Origin: Myxococcota bacterium
Lineage (GTDB): Bacteria; Myxococcota_A; UBA9160; SMWR01
NCBI GenBank assembly: GCA_039030075.1
Contig: JBCCEW010000037.1
Location: 1-45,428 of the forward strand
Length of the DNA stretch: 45,428 nt
Reading direction: 5' to 3'
The stretch's first letter is position 1. Each line of letters begins with the position of its first letter. This document shows positions 1 through 7,319 of this stretch, piece by piece. A program made the translations under genes and the position numbers. The notes below the pieces were generated by a model. It saw only the letters and a program-made list of their open reading frames with translations. It did no database searches and had not been told where the DNA came from.

Positions 1-160
1 GGGGGGTTGTTCCCCTCATCTCGGGGGGGGTCTTCGGCGGGTTTGTGGGGGCCCGGGTGGGGGGGTTTGGGCTGGGGTTGGCGGTGGGTTCGTGGGCGCG
101 CGGAACCCCTGGGGGGGGGGGGGGCGGGGGGGGGCTGGGCCTCGGTCATCTGGTGGCTCC
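1..160. other. G-run low-complexity window end
   Basis: This stretch consists of long runs of G broken by T and short mixed segments, with a strand bias unlike anything else in the window. Open frames across it give only glycine, tryptophan and arginine-rich translations with no recognisable domain. It precedes the stop of the first real gene by about 80 bases. It may be poor-quality contig-end sequence rather than biology. No gene is called here. Confidence 0.6.
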
Positions 161-238
161 TCGGGGCGCCCCTCGATCGTGCCCGCTTTCGGGGCGCGCC
201 GCTAGAGGGGATCTTCCTGCCTCCGGCTGCCGCGGAGT

Positions 239-1123
239 CTAGAGCCGGCCGAGCACCGGAACCGTGATGGTCGATTGGTTGTCGCCGAGCTGCTTGCCGC
301 CAATGATGCCCTGGAAGAACTCGCTCTGGATCATGTCCCCGAAGAACTGCACGCCGGGATAGAAGACGATCGCCACGTTCTCGAACTCGGCGTCGCCGGT
401 GACGCGCACGGCGCGCCCCATGTGGATAGGCCCGTAGCCGCCCTCGGCCATCGACCCCAGCATGCGACCCACGTATGCGGCGTCGGCCTGCTGCTGCTCG
501 GGCGTGCCCGGGTTGGACAGGTTGAAGACCACCGCCGCGTCGCGGCTCAGACGCTCGCCCCGGAGCATCCGCTGGCCGATCTCGCGCGCCTCGGGCATGG
601 TGAGATCGCCTTCGCGCCGAACGAAGGGGAACGCCGACGGCTCCCGGCGCGCGAGCGCTGCGAGTCTGCGCAGGCCGAGAAGCTGCGGGAACAGCAGGTT
701 CTGGACGCCCGGGCGATCGAAGCCGTGGACGTGCACGTCGGCGAAGGACGCGAGTGCCTTGCCGAGCGGGCCCGCCAGGGCGTCGTCGGCTTTCGCGCGT
801 GAGGGTGCCTGCAAGAGTAGGCACGCCGTCCAACGGATGTCTCCGAGCTGACGCGAGTAGCCGCCGTTCGCGGCGACCCGGCCGGCGTAGACCCAGGTGA
901 GCGCTGCTTCCGTCTGTGCCTTGAGCCTGCGCAGGGCGTCGAGGACCGCGGCGTCGGAATCGTCTTCAGTGCGCAGGTAGACGATGAGGTGAAACGCGTC
1001 GTCGCCGTAGACGAGCGGTTGGAGGTCCTGGGCGGCGTCCCGCCGCACGCCGAGGTAGCGCGCGTGCTGCCAGGCGGCGGCACCAAGGATGGCGATCGCG
1101 AGAACGAGCAGCGCCCACTTCAT
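239..1123 (-). CDS. Membrane-anchored or secreted DUF1330-like protein
   Basis: This is a 294-residue protein. I chose the ATG at 1123 because a strong GGGAGGAA ribosome site lies just upstream and the protein then begins with a typical membrane/signal segment (MKWALLVLAIAILGAAAW). The frame stays open upstream to 1399, but that part has no coding character and would run into the Rrf2 gene. The N-terminal half is an uncharacterised alpha/beta domain. The C-terminal ~100 residues (from DAAVVFNLSNPGTPEQQQ) resemble the DUF1330/NIPSNAP ferredoxin-like dimeric barrel, including the FENVAIVFYPG strand typical of that fold. No catalytic role can be assigned. It is divergent from the Rrf2 gene with about 160 bases between them. 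Confidence 0.7.
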   Translation of the reverse strand: MKWALLVLAIAILGAAAWQHARYLGVRRDAAQDLQPLVYGDDAFHLIVYLRTEDDSDAAVLDALRRLKAQTEAALTWVYAGRVAANGGYSRQLGDIRWTACLLLQAPSRAKADDALAGPLGKALASFADVHVHGFDRPGVQNLLFPQLLGLRRLAALARREPSAFPFVRREGDLTMPEAREIGQRMLRGERLSRDAAVVFNLSNPGTPEQQQADAAYVGRMLGSMAEGGYGPIHMGRAVRVTGDAEFENVAIVFYPGVQFFGDMIQSEFFQGIIGGKQLGDNQSTITVPVLGRL

Positions 1124-1240
1124 GCGACTTCCTCCCGAGCGCGCGTCGCGCGCCGCTGCAGAAGATACCGGGAGTGAGAGCGGGGGCAGGGAGGTCCGGT
1201 CCGACGCGGGGACCTGGCGCAGGGGGTGGCGAGGGGACTT

Positions 1241-1266
1241 ATTGTGGATACGATATATCTGCAAAT
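1241..1266 (+). promoter_or_regulatory. Putative Rrf2 promoter/operator
   Basis: An AT-rich island in otherwise GC-rich DNA lies 18 to 43 bases before the Rrf2 start. It contains the perfect 8-base palindrome GATATATC (1252-1259) inside a wider GATA...TATC dyad. Rrf2 proteins commonly autoregulate from such sites. Assignment as operator or promoter is inference. Confidence 0.4.
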
Positions 1267-1283
1267 AGAGAGGCGGACGCGAC

Positions 1284-1781
1284 ATGAAGATCGGAAAGGG
1301 CGTCGAGTGGGCCGCCCACACCTGTGCGCTGCTCGCCTTGCTGCCGCCGGGCGCCGCCCTTTCCGGGGAAGCGCTGGCCGACTTCCTGGGCGTGCCCACC
1401 CCGTACCTGGCGAAGCAGCTCCAGGCCCTGAGCCGGGCGGGGATCGTCGAGGCGAAGCGCGGCGCGGCGGGCGGCTACTGGCTGGCCCGCCCCCCCGAGC
1501 GCGTGTCGCTCTGGGACGTCACCGCCGCGCTCGAAGGCAGCGAGCCGAGCTTCCGCTGCACCGAAGTGCGGCGCAGCGGCCCCTGCGGCGCGTCGCCGGC
1601 GGAGTGCGCGGGTCCGTGCACGATCGCGGCGGCGTTCCGGCATGCCGAGGAGGGCTACCGGCAGGCCCTCGCGTCGGTCCCGCTCACCGAAGTGGTCGCC
1701 GGCGTCGCCCGGGATGCGACGTCCGCGCGAAAGCAGCGCATCCGCGCGTGGATCGATCAGAACGCGGCGCTGCCCGCCTGA
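1284..1781 (+). CDS. Rrf2-family transcriptional regulator, Cys-rich
   Basis: This 165-residue DNA-binding regulator has the Rrf2 winged-helix layout: a recognition-helix region around residues 36-56 (GVPTPYLAKQLQALSRAGIV) and the wing KRGAAGGYWLARPPE. Four cysteines follow at about residues 92, 101, 108 and 112, the region where IscR/NsrR-type members bind an iron-sulfur cluster, so it probably senses redox, NO or iron-sulfur status. It sits 19 bases upstream of a DoxX-family membrane gene on the same strand and probably controls it. An AT-rich dyad directly upstream may be its own operator. The family is clear; the cluster and the signal are inferred. Confidence 0.9.
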   Translation: MKIGKGVEWAAHTCALLALLPPGAALSGEALADFLGVPTPYLAKQLQALSRAGIVEAKRGAAGGYWLARPPERVSLWDVTAALEGSEPSFRCTEVRRSGPCGASPAECAGPCTIAAAFRHAEEGYRQALASVPLTEVVAGVARDATSARKQRIRAWIDQNAALPA

Positions 1782-1800
1782 AGACGAGAGAGGAATCACC

Positions 1801-2223
1801 ATGCTCCAGGAAGACCGACTCCCGAATCACTCCGCCCTCACCCTGGCCGCGCGTTTCCTGTTCACGGGGGTGTTCTTCCTGTCGGGCATCACGCACTTCA
1901 CGAACGTCGGCCGCTACGTCGCGCTGATGCCCGAAGCCATTCCTTTCCGTGAGTTCTGGGTCCTCGTCTCGGGCGTCGTCGAGCTGGCGGGCGCCGCCAT
2001 GATCCTCTTCGACTGGCGCCCCCGCCTCGGGGGCTGGTTGATCGTGCTCTTCCTGCTTCCCGTCACCGTCACCGTTCACGGCTACGAGATGCTCTACGCC
2101 GAAGGCGAGGCCATGCGCGCCATCCAGCAGGCGTCGTTCCTGAAGGGGTTCGCCCTGATCGGCGCGGCCCTGTTCATCACACAGGTGGGCGCCAGCCACC
2201 GTCCGGTGCCGGCGGCGCGCTGA
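1801..2223 (+). CDS. DoxX-family membrane protein
   Basis: This is a 140-residue integral membrane protein of the DoxX family with four hydrophobic segments at about residues 14-32, 50-66, 72-90 and 115-132. The pattern LFTGVFFLSGITHF in the first segment is typical of DoxX proteins. The start at 1801 follows a GAGAGGAA ribosome site; an open extension upstream overlaps the Rrf2 gene in another frame and is not coding. DoxX proteins are linked to thiol or oxidative stress and quinone-related redox processes, but the exact reaction is unsettled. Its position behind a cysteine-rich Rrf2 regulator fits a redox-stress role. Confidence 0.85.
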   Translation: MLQEDRLPNHSALTLAARFLFTGVFFLSGITHFTNVGRYVALMPEAIPFREFWVLVSGVVELAGAAMILFDWRPRLGGWLIVLFLLPVTVTVHGYEMLYAEGEAMRAIQQASFLKGFALIGAALFITQVGASHRPVPAAR

Positions 2224-2334
2224 ACGCGATCCACGATTCCTGTCCGGGTGTGGCCTGGTTCACAGGTGCGCTCGGCCCCAGGCGATAGGTTCCGCGCCGT
2301 CGAGGACGCAAGGGCGTCCAGAGGGGTGGACTGG

Positions 2335-2619
2335 ATGCAGCGATTCGGATGGCTCGGTGTGGCCGTGATCGGGGTGTGGGTGGCGACCCTTCTCACGTCG
2401 CTGTCGATGATGTGGGACCGCACCTGGATGGAAGGAAACCCGCCCTCCGAGCTCGCGACCGGGGGGCTCCACGGCCTCGCGGTGATCGCGGGCCTGGGGC
2501 TCGGCGGGTCCCTGCTGGCTCGGGCGGTTCGCCGCGAGCTCAGCCGTGCCCAGACGCTGTCTTTCGCCGTTGCGTTCGGTTTGTCGGCGACTTCGGTCGC
2601 CTTGTTTCTGAAACCTTGA
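2335..2619 (+). CDS. Small two-to-three-helix membrane protein
   Basis: This predicted 94-residue protein starts at MQRFGWLGVAVIGVWVATLL, with further hydrophobic stretches at about residues 42-60 and 75-92. I preferred the ATG at 2335 because the hydrophobic coding pattern begins there and a GAGGGG stretch precedes it; an in-frame GTG at 2248 is possible. I do not recognise the family. It lies between the DoxX gene and a Spy-like periplasmic gene, 23 bases ahead of the latter, so it may share a transcript of small envelope proteins. Confidence 0.6.
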   Translation: MQRFGWLGVAVIGVWVATLLTSLSMMWDRTWMEGNPPSELATGGLHGLAVIAGLGLGGSLLARAVRRELSRAQTLSFAVAFGLSATSVALFLKP

Positions 2620-2642
2620 AAGAACCCTTGGAGGGAATCGAG

Positions 2643-3053
2643 ATGCGTATTCGAACCATCGTGGGAATCGTCGTTGGCTTGTTGTTCATCGTGCCGGCCG
2701 CATATGCGGACGCGCCGCTCAAGAGCAAGCTCGGGCTCGATGTCGACCAGGCGAAGGTCGTCTCGGAGATCCAGGCGAAGTACAGGAAACAGAAGCGCAG
2801 CGTGCGCCAGGATCTGAACCGCGAGTCCCGGAAGCTACGGCGCGCGCGCTCGGCCAACGACAGCGAGACGATCGCGCAGCAAGAGCCCATCGTGGCGGGC
2901 CTCGAGGGGCAGATGCGCGAGCAGATCCGCGCCGAGGACGACGAGATTCGCAAGGTGCTCAGCCCCGAGCAGCTCGAGAAGTTCGAGGCCTATCTGCAGG
3001 TGCGGGACGACATGGTCGGGAGTTCCCGCGACGTCCGCGTGGGCAAGAACTAG
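2643..3053 (+). CDS. Spy/CpxP-like periplasmic helical protein
   Basis: This 136-residue protein has a clear signal peptide (MRIRTIVGIVVGLLFIVPAAYA, cleavage near residue 22). The mature chain is almost wholly helical and charged, with a C-terminal LSPEQLEKFEAYL segment typical of the Spy/CpxP/LTXXQ group of periplasmic chaperones and metal-responsive proteins. A good GGAGGG ribosome site precedes the ATG at 2643. The central part (KYRKQKRSVRQDLNRESRKL) would form a long amphipathic helix. It is probably a periplasmic stress or metal-binding helper; assignment to a precise family member is not possible. Confidence 0.7.
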   Translation: MRIRTIVGIVVGLLFIVPAAYADAPLKSKLGLDVDQAKVVSEIQAKYRKQKRSVRQDLNRESRKLRRARSANDSETIAQQEPIVAGLEGQMREQIRAEDDEIRKVLSPEQLEKFEAYLQVRDDMVGSSRDVRVGKN

Positions 3054-3070
3054 GGCCCTGACCCAGGGCC
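3054..3070 (+). terminator. Possible hairpin after the Spy-like gene
   Basis: GGCCCT and AGGGCC form a 6-bp stem around a 5-base loop immediately after the stop codon at 3053. No T run follows, so this is at best a weak or factor-assisted terminator. Confidence 0.3.
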
Positions 3071-3223
3071 ATCGCCCTCGCGTCGCGCACCTCCGCAGCG
3101 CGGCGCGGGGGCCGGCCTCGGCCGCCGAGACCGGGCCTTTCGTTCGACCCCGCGGCGAATATCCTTCGAGGTCACGATCGACCGCGTGAACGGGTCGGAG
3201 ACCGGAGTGGAAGGGGCGCGGGG

Positions 3224-3625
3224 ATGGCGGACGTCGAATTCGTGCGGGGCCTGGGCATCGAAACGGTGCTCTCCGAGGACGGACGCTGTGAGATGGCCCT
3301 GGAGGTCGAGGAGCGTCACTTCAGCACCGCCGAGCGTGTTCACGGCGGCGTGTTCTTCACGCTGCTCGACACGGCGATGGGCCGCGCGGTGATCTCGAAG
3401 CTTCCGGAGGGTCGTGGCTGCGCGACGATCGAAGCGAAGATCAACTTCTTCCGGCCGGTCCAGACCGGCCGCCTCGTGGCGGTCGGGCGCTGCGTGAACC
3501 TCTCCAAACGACTCGCCTACACCGAGGCCGAGCTCGTCGACGCCGAGGGGCGTTCGATCGCCAAGGCGTCGGGCACCTTCATGTTGACCGACACCTACCG
3601 TCAGGCCGACCGCGAGCGCGTCTGA
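3224..3625 (+). CDS. PaaI-type hotdog thioesterase
   Basis: This 133-residue single hotdog-domain protein carries the PaaI/4HBT signature HGGVFFTLLDTAMG at about residues 40-53. The HGG turn and the Asp on the long helix form the acyl-CoA thioesterase active site. The later strand TIEAKINFFRPVQTGRL is also characteristic. It probably hydrolyses an acyl- or aryl-CoA in the cytoplasm. It stands alone, convergent with the PQQ-like gene downstream, so the substrate cannot be told. A second thioesterase of the same class lies at 20481. Confidence 0.88.
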   Translation: MADVEFVRGLGIETVLSEDGRCEMALEVEERHFSTAERVHGGVFFTLLDTAMGRAVISKLPEGRGCATIEAKINFFRPVQTGRLVAVGRCVNLSKRLAYTEAELVDAEGRSIAKASGTFMLTDTYRQADRERV

Positions 3626-3652
3626 TCGGAGGTCGATGCAGCGGTCGCCTCG

Positions 3653-5194
3653 CTAAGGCGCTTCGTCTCCGGTGACGGGCTCGAAGGCCACGATCCCGCC
3701 GGTGGGCGGGGGCGTTTGCATCGCCTCGGGCAGGAGCCAGCGGTAGGGAGCGCCGGCCGCGATCGACGCCTGGATCGCCAGGATGTCGAGGTAGAGCTGA
3801 CCCTGGTGTCCGACGCTGATGCCGCCTTCGCTGGTGTCCGGGATCGGGTAGTCGGTGAGCAGATCGCCCGTCGCGGGGTCGAGGGAGACGAGCCGCGTGT
3901 TGCGCGGGTGGAAGAAGGCGCGTCCGAACACGTTCATGTCCCAGCCCATCACGACGCTCGTCCAGATCACGTCCTCGGTGATGGTGACGACGCTGTCGAT
4001 GGCGCTGGTCGGCACCCCGCTCACGACGAAGGGCCACCAGGAGCTGACCGTGGGCAGGTGGCGTCGTGCCAGGTCGTCGTAGTTCCGTTCCCAGAGCACC
4101 TCGCCGCTGCGACCGTCGAGCTTCACGAGGCGTTCCCGCGCGAGCGCGTAGACGCTGCCGTCGTTGTCGACCGAGGGGGACGCCGGGACGCCGCCGATCG
4201 GGGTCGTGAAGAGCACTTCGCCCGTCGTCGCATCGAAGGCCATGACGTTGCCTTCGCCGTCGAAGGCGAAGACGCGTTCCCCATCGGCAGAGATGGCGGG
4301 GCTGGTTCCCGTCCCGGGGTCGGTCACGGTTTCGAAGGCGATGCGAAGCGCACCGTCTGCGAGGTCGATGCCGTAGAAGAGGCCTTCTTCGAGGCTGCGT
4401 CCGCCGGCGAGCAGGTAGATGCGCCCGGTCTCCGGATGCACCGCCGGCGAGTTCGTGACTTCGTAGCGATAGCCGAGCAGGATGCGCTCGGCGCGCTCGC
4501 GGGTCTCGCGATCCATCAAGCCGGGTTCCCACAGCCAATCGGGAACTGGAGGGCCATCGGGGCTGGCACCGCCCGGCAGCTCGAGCACGGGCACCGCGAG
4601 GGATCCATCGGCGCGCGAGAGCAGCACCACCTGGCCGTGGACGCTCACGCCTCCCACATGACCTCCGATGAAGATGCCGGTGACGAAGGGGCCAGCGACG
4701 CCCAGCGTCGATACCTCGGTCACCCATTTCACGCGGCCGTCGGGGTGGAAGGCCCAGAACTGGTCTGCGTCGCCGACGTAGACGTCACCGTCGTCCCCGA
4801 TGATCGGCGCGCTGGTCACGGCGCCGGGCCCGAGCTGGGTGTCGTCCTCGTACACGTCGCTCTCCCACACGATGGCTCCCTCGGGTGAGATGGCGTGCAG
4901 GTGGCTCGTGCCGCGACCGCGACCGGTGGTGACGAAGAGTCGGCCATCGGGCGCCACGCTAGGTGCCGTCCAGCTCCCCGAGCCTTCGAGCACGTGCCAA
5001 GTCGGCTTCATCGTCGTGGGCAGCCGCACGGGGACGTAGTCCGAGTTGCGCGAGTCGCCGTGCACGGCGGCCCAGGTGGTGCGCGCGTAGCCCGGGCCGT
5101 TCGCGAAGGGCGGCTCGGCCTGGGCCAGCGAGGGCAGCAGTCCGATGGCGGCTGCGGCCATCGGGAGAACGCGAATCGACGAAAAGGAAATCAT
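3653..5194 (-). CDS. Secreted PQQ-like beta-propeller repeat protein
   Basis: This 513-residue exported protein begins with a signal peptide (MISFSSIRVLPMAAAAIGLL, cleavage after AQA near residue 26). The rest consists of repeated blades of the PQQ-binding-like/quinoprotein-dehydrogenase propeller, for example GAIVWESDVYEDDTQLGPG, YVGDADQFWAFHPDGRVKW, FAFDGEGNVMAFDATTGEV and YALARERLVKLDGRSGEVLW. Each ends in the aspartate/glycine turn and tryptophan-containing strand typical of these blades. I see no dehydrogenase catalytic region or cytochrome c CxxCH motif, so it is more likely a structural or binding propeller than an enzyme. The start at 5194 was chosen for the signal peptide; the open frame upstream lacks coding character. 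Confidence 0.8.
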   Translation of the reverse strand: MISFSSIRVLPMAAAAIGLLPSLAQAEPPFANGPGYARTTWAAVHGDSRNSDYVPVRLPTTMKPTWHVLEGSGSWTAPSVAPDGRLFVTTGRGRGTSHLHAISPEGAIVWESDVYEDDTQLGPGAVTSAPIIGDDGDVYVGDADQFWAFHPDGRVKWVTEVSTLGVAGPFVTGIFIGGHVGGVSVHGQVVLLSRADGSLAVPVLELPGGASPDGPPVPDWLWEPGLMDRETRERAERILLGYRYEVTNSPAVHPETGRIYLLAGGRSLEEGLFYGIDLADGALRIAFETVTDPGTGTSPAISADGERVFAFDGEGNVMAFDATTGEVLFTTPIGGVPASPSVDNDGSVYALARERLVKLDGRSGEVLWERNYDDLARRHLPTVSSWWPFVVSGVPTSAIDSVVTITEDVIWTSVVMGWDMNVFGRAFFHPRNTRLVSLDPATGDLLTDYPIPDTSEGGISVGHQGQLYLDILAIQASIAAGAPYRWLLPEAMQTPPPTGGIVAFEPVTGDEAP

Positions 5195-5306
5195 GCGCGC
5201 GAGTATATGGCCGCGGCCGCGTTCGACGCCCGACGCGATTGGCGCCGTCGGTCTGCGCCCGATTGGCTCCAGGGAGACACCGCGGTGCGTGATAGCGTCC
5301 GCGCCG

Positions 5307-5921
5307 ATGCTCGGGTCCACGCGCGCGACGACGCTCCTGCTCGCCATCGGCCTGGCCGGGCTCTCGCTCGCCCTGCTCATGACGCGCGGCGGGCTGCTGG
5401 CCGGTCTGGGGCTCGTGGCGGGCAGCGCGATGCTCACGAAGGCCCTGTGGCGGCCCGGCGCTGCGGACGTGCGTTGGACGGCGGGTCTGCTCGCGGGCTG
5501 GGCCGCGCTCTGGGGCGTCGCGCTCGGCTCCGTCTACCTCGGGTGGGAGAGCGGCGAGGTCGTCGTGCTGCGACCGCTGGATCCCGTCACGGGCGAGCTC
5601 TCGGAGCTGCGCGTGTGGGTGGTGGACGATGCGCAGACGGGCCACCCGGTCGTCTTCTACGACGGTTCGCGGGAGCGTCTGGCCGCGATCGGGAGCCAGG
5701 CGACGCTGGAATGGGTGCGCGGCGGCAGCGTCCATCGGAGTCGCCCGACGCTGCACTGGCTCGACGACGCGCCGCCCGAGTTCGTCGCGCGGATCACCGA
5801 GCTCTTCGACGCGAAGTACGGCGACCTCGGCTGGGCGGCGAACGTCTTCTACGTCCTGGCCGGGCGCGCCGCCGGGCGGACCTTCGGCATCCTGGAGCTC
5901 GCACCCGCCGCGCCCGAATAG
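5307..5921 (+). CDS. Membrane protein with C-terminal split-barrel-like domain
   Basis: This 204-residue protein has three N-terminal hydrophobic segments (about residues 7-25, 27-43 and 57-79) followed by a soluble C-terminal domain. The domain pattern (ELRVWVVDD, a short glycine-rich turn, LEWVRGGSVHRSRPTLHWL, then FDAKYGDLGW) recalls the FMN/F420-binding split-barrel (PNPOx-like) proteins; this is my reading of the pattern, not a search. The ATG at 5307 places the first helix at the start. The gene at 20937 has the same architecture. It ends two bases before the stop of the convergent secreted-protein gene. Confidence 0.6.
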   Translation: MLGSTRATTLLLAIGLAGLSLALLMTRGGLLAGLGLVAGSAMLTKALWRPGAADVRWTAGLLAGWAALWGVALGSVYLGWESGEVVVLRPLDPVTGELSELRVWVVDDAQTGHPVVFYDGSRERLAAIGSQATLEWVRGGSVHRSRPTLHWLDDAPPEFVARITELFDAKYGDLGWAANVFYVLAGRAAGRTFGILELAPAAPE

Positions 5922-5923
5922 GG

Positions 5924-6481
5924 CTACGGGGTCTTGGCGCGGAACACCCGGCGAATCCGCATCGGGCCGTCGTCGGTGTCGATCCGGTTCCGCAGCTCGA
6001 GGTGGTCGTCCACGCGGGCCCAGGTCGACGTGATGACGACGATGCGGTCCGCATCGACGTAGTTCTGCTGGGTCACGACGAGCTCGCCGGCGTCGTTCCA
6101 CACCTCGCTCGAGACGACCTTGCGCCCGAGCGGGTCCTTCCGCTCGCGCTCGACGCCATCCGCGGGCATGGGCGTGTCGGTGGTCTGGATCGGGTTCTCG
6201 TTGACGATGCGCAGGCCGTCCCCGAGTGGCGTGATGGTCAGGGTCGGCTCCATCACGTCGGCCATCTTGCGCGCGACCCAGGGCGCTTCCATCACCTCGA
6301 GCAGCGGTCCGATGGGGTCGGAGGCGTCGCCGTCGAGCTGCCAGACGCCGATGTAGGAGTCGCCCGGGTCCGAAGCGTTCTCGGCCGCGGTGGCGCTGGC
6401 GAACAGCGCGCAGCACAAGAGCGCTACCGGAGCAGCCAGCCGCGTTCGCGCTCCAGAGTGGCTCGATCGGAAGACGCGCAT
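5924..6481 (-). CDS. Secreted hypothetical protein, lipocalin-like pattern
   Basis: This 185-residue protein begins with an export signal (hydrophobic core LAAPVALLCCALFASATAA, cleavage near residue 32) and continues as a mostly beta-strand domain (IGVWQLDGDAS, LTITPLGDGLRIVNE, DRIVVITSTWARVDDHLELRN). The pattern recalls a small lipocalin-like or START-type barrel, but I cannot assign a family. It begins 10 bases after the stop of the Sec-containing redoxin, so it is probably the last gene of the ScsB-redoxin transcript and may act in the same periplasmic redox process. Confidence 0.65.
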   Translation of the reverse strand: MRVFRSSHSGARTRLAAPVALLCCALFASATAAENASDPGDSYIGVWQLDGDASDPIGPLLEVMEAPWVARKMADVMEPTLTITPLGDGLRIVNENPIQTTDTPMPADGVERERKDPLGRKVVSSEVWNDAGELVVTQQNYVDADRIVVITSTWARVDDHLELRNRIDTDDGPMRIRRVFRAKTP

Positions 6482-6491
6482 GCGCTGCACC

Positions 6492-7256
6492 TCAGTCGAG
6501 ATGGGCTTCGAGGGCAGCCAATACGACCTCGGGCCCCGAGCGCCGCTGGTAGTTCTCGGCCACGTCCATCCAGAGCACCTTGCCGTTGGCATCGACGAGG
6601 AGTGACGCGGGAACGGGCAGCGCTTCGATCTCGTCTCGTGGGTCGCCCGAGTGGGCACCCTCGTTACGCAGGCCGAAGGCGTCGGTCACCGCCAGGGTGC
6701 GGTCCGAGAGCATGGTCGCCTGCAGCCCGTGGGCCCGTCGACCCTTGCGGATGTCCTCCGGGTGGTCGGTGCTCACGGTCAGCACTTGTACGCCGCGCTC
6801 GTCGAACTCACTTCGCAGTTCTTCCCATCGCCGCAACTCGGCGACACAGTACGGTCACCAGTGGGCGCGGAAGAACTTGATCAGGACCGGGTTGCCGCGC
6901 AGCCGTGCCGAGTCGAAGAGTTCGCCGTGGTCGTCGGGCGCGTTGAAGTCCGGGATCGTGTCGCCCACCTGGATCGCGTTCGGCGGCAGGATCTGCTCGC
7001 TGATGCTCACGGTGAAGGTCAGGAAGAGCCCGAGCACGATCGCGGGCAGCGCCGCGATCCGGCCGAGCCAGGTTGCCTTCATCACGAAGGCCGCGACGCC
7101 GAGCGCGGCGGCGCTCAGCCAGGCTGCGACGAAGAGAACGCGGCTCTGGGGGAGGTCGACCGCTTCCGCCAGCGAGAACCACGTCATCACCGAGCCGACG
7201 GCGAGCGCGAGCCCCACCAGGGCCAACCGGTTTCCTAGATTCGCCAAGGCACTCAC
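6492..7256 (-). CDS. Selenocysteine-containing membrane redoxin (UPYC)
   Basis: Read through the in-frame TGA at 6857-6855, this is one 254-residue protein. Residues 1-90 hold three transmembrane segments. From about residue 95 it is a peroxiredoxin/AhpC-TSA-like thioredoxin fold: VGDTIPDFNAPDDHGELFD, then LIKFFRAHW-U-PYC-VAELRRWEELRSEF, then VQVLTVSTD and PASLLVDANGKVLWMD. Relatives carry WCPYC at this point, so TGA replaces the first redox cysteine; Sec is residue 134 and the resolving Cys is 137. A hairpin suited to bacterial SECIS follows the TGA. The start is GTG at 7256, behind GAGGAGG. Three helices with the N-terminus inside would place the redoxin domain in the periplasm, where the adjacent ScsB/DsbD-like reductase could reduce it. 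Automatic annotation would split this into two hypothetical genes (7256-6855 and 6836-6492). A sequencing error (TGC to TGA) is the alternative, but the hairpin argues against it. Confidence 0.88.
6826..6846 (-). promoter_or_regulatory. Bacterial SECIS hairpin of the redoxin gene
   Basis: In the mRNA sense the eight bases UGUCGCCG pair with CGGCGAUG around a five-base loop AGUUG. Six of the pairs are Watson-Crick and the two outer ones are G-U. The hairpin starts 9 nt after the UGA and the loop G of the GU pair is 18 nt after it. This is within the distance known for bacterial SECIS elements, which carry a G (often GU or GG) in a small apical loop for SelB binding. The element lies wholly in coding sequence. 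Confidence 0.8.
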
Positions 7257-7319
7257 GCAGGCCTCCTCGTTCTCGGGGCGCGGCGAACACGCCGCGCCGA
7301 TTCTAGTACGCCGCAGCGT

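Noticed and set aside
7-267. Open frames in the G-rich window end
   Set aside because: Translations are Gly/Trp/Arg runs produced by homopolymers.
4895-6880. Long open frame of 661 codons on the plus strand
   Set aside because: It is Arg/Ala/Gly-rich, without motifs, and antisense to the PQQ-like, secreted and redoxin genes; a GC-rich shadow frame.
6836-7256. Two separate small genes (7256-6855 and 6836-6492) or a pseudogene with a premature stop
   Set aside because: The two parts are in one frame, together make a complete redoxin with the TGA at the redox cysteine, and a SECIS-like hairpin follows.
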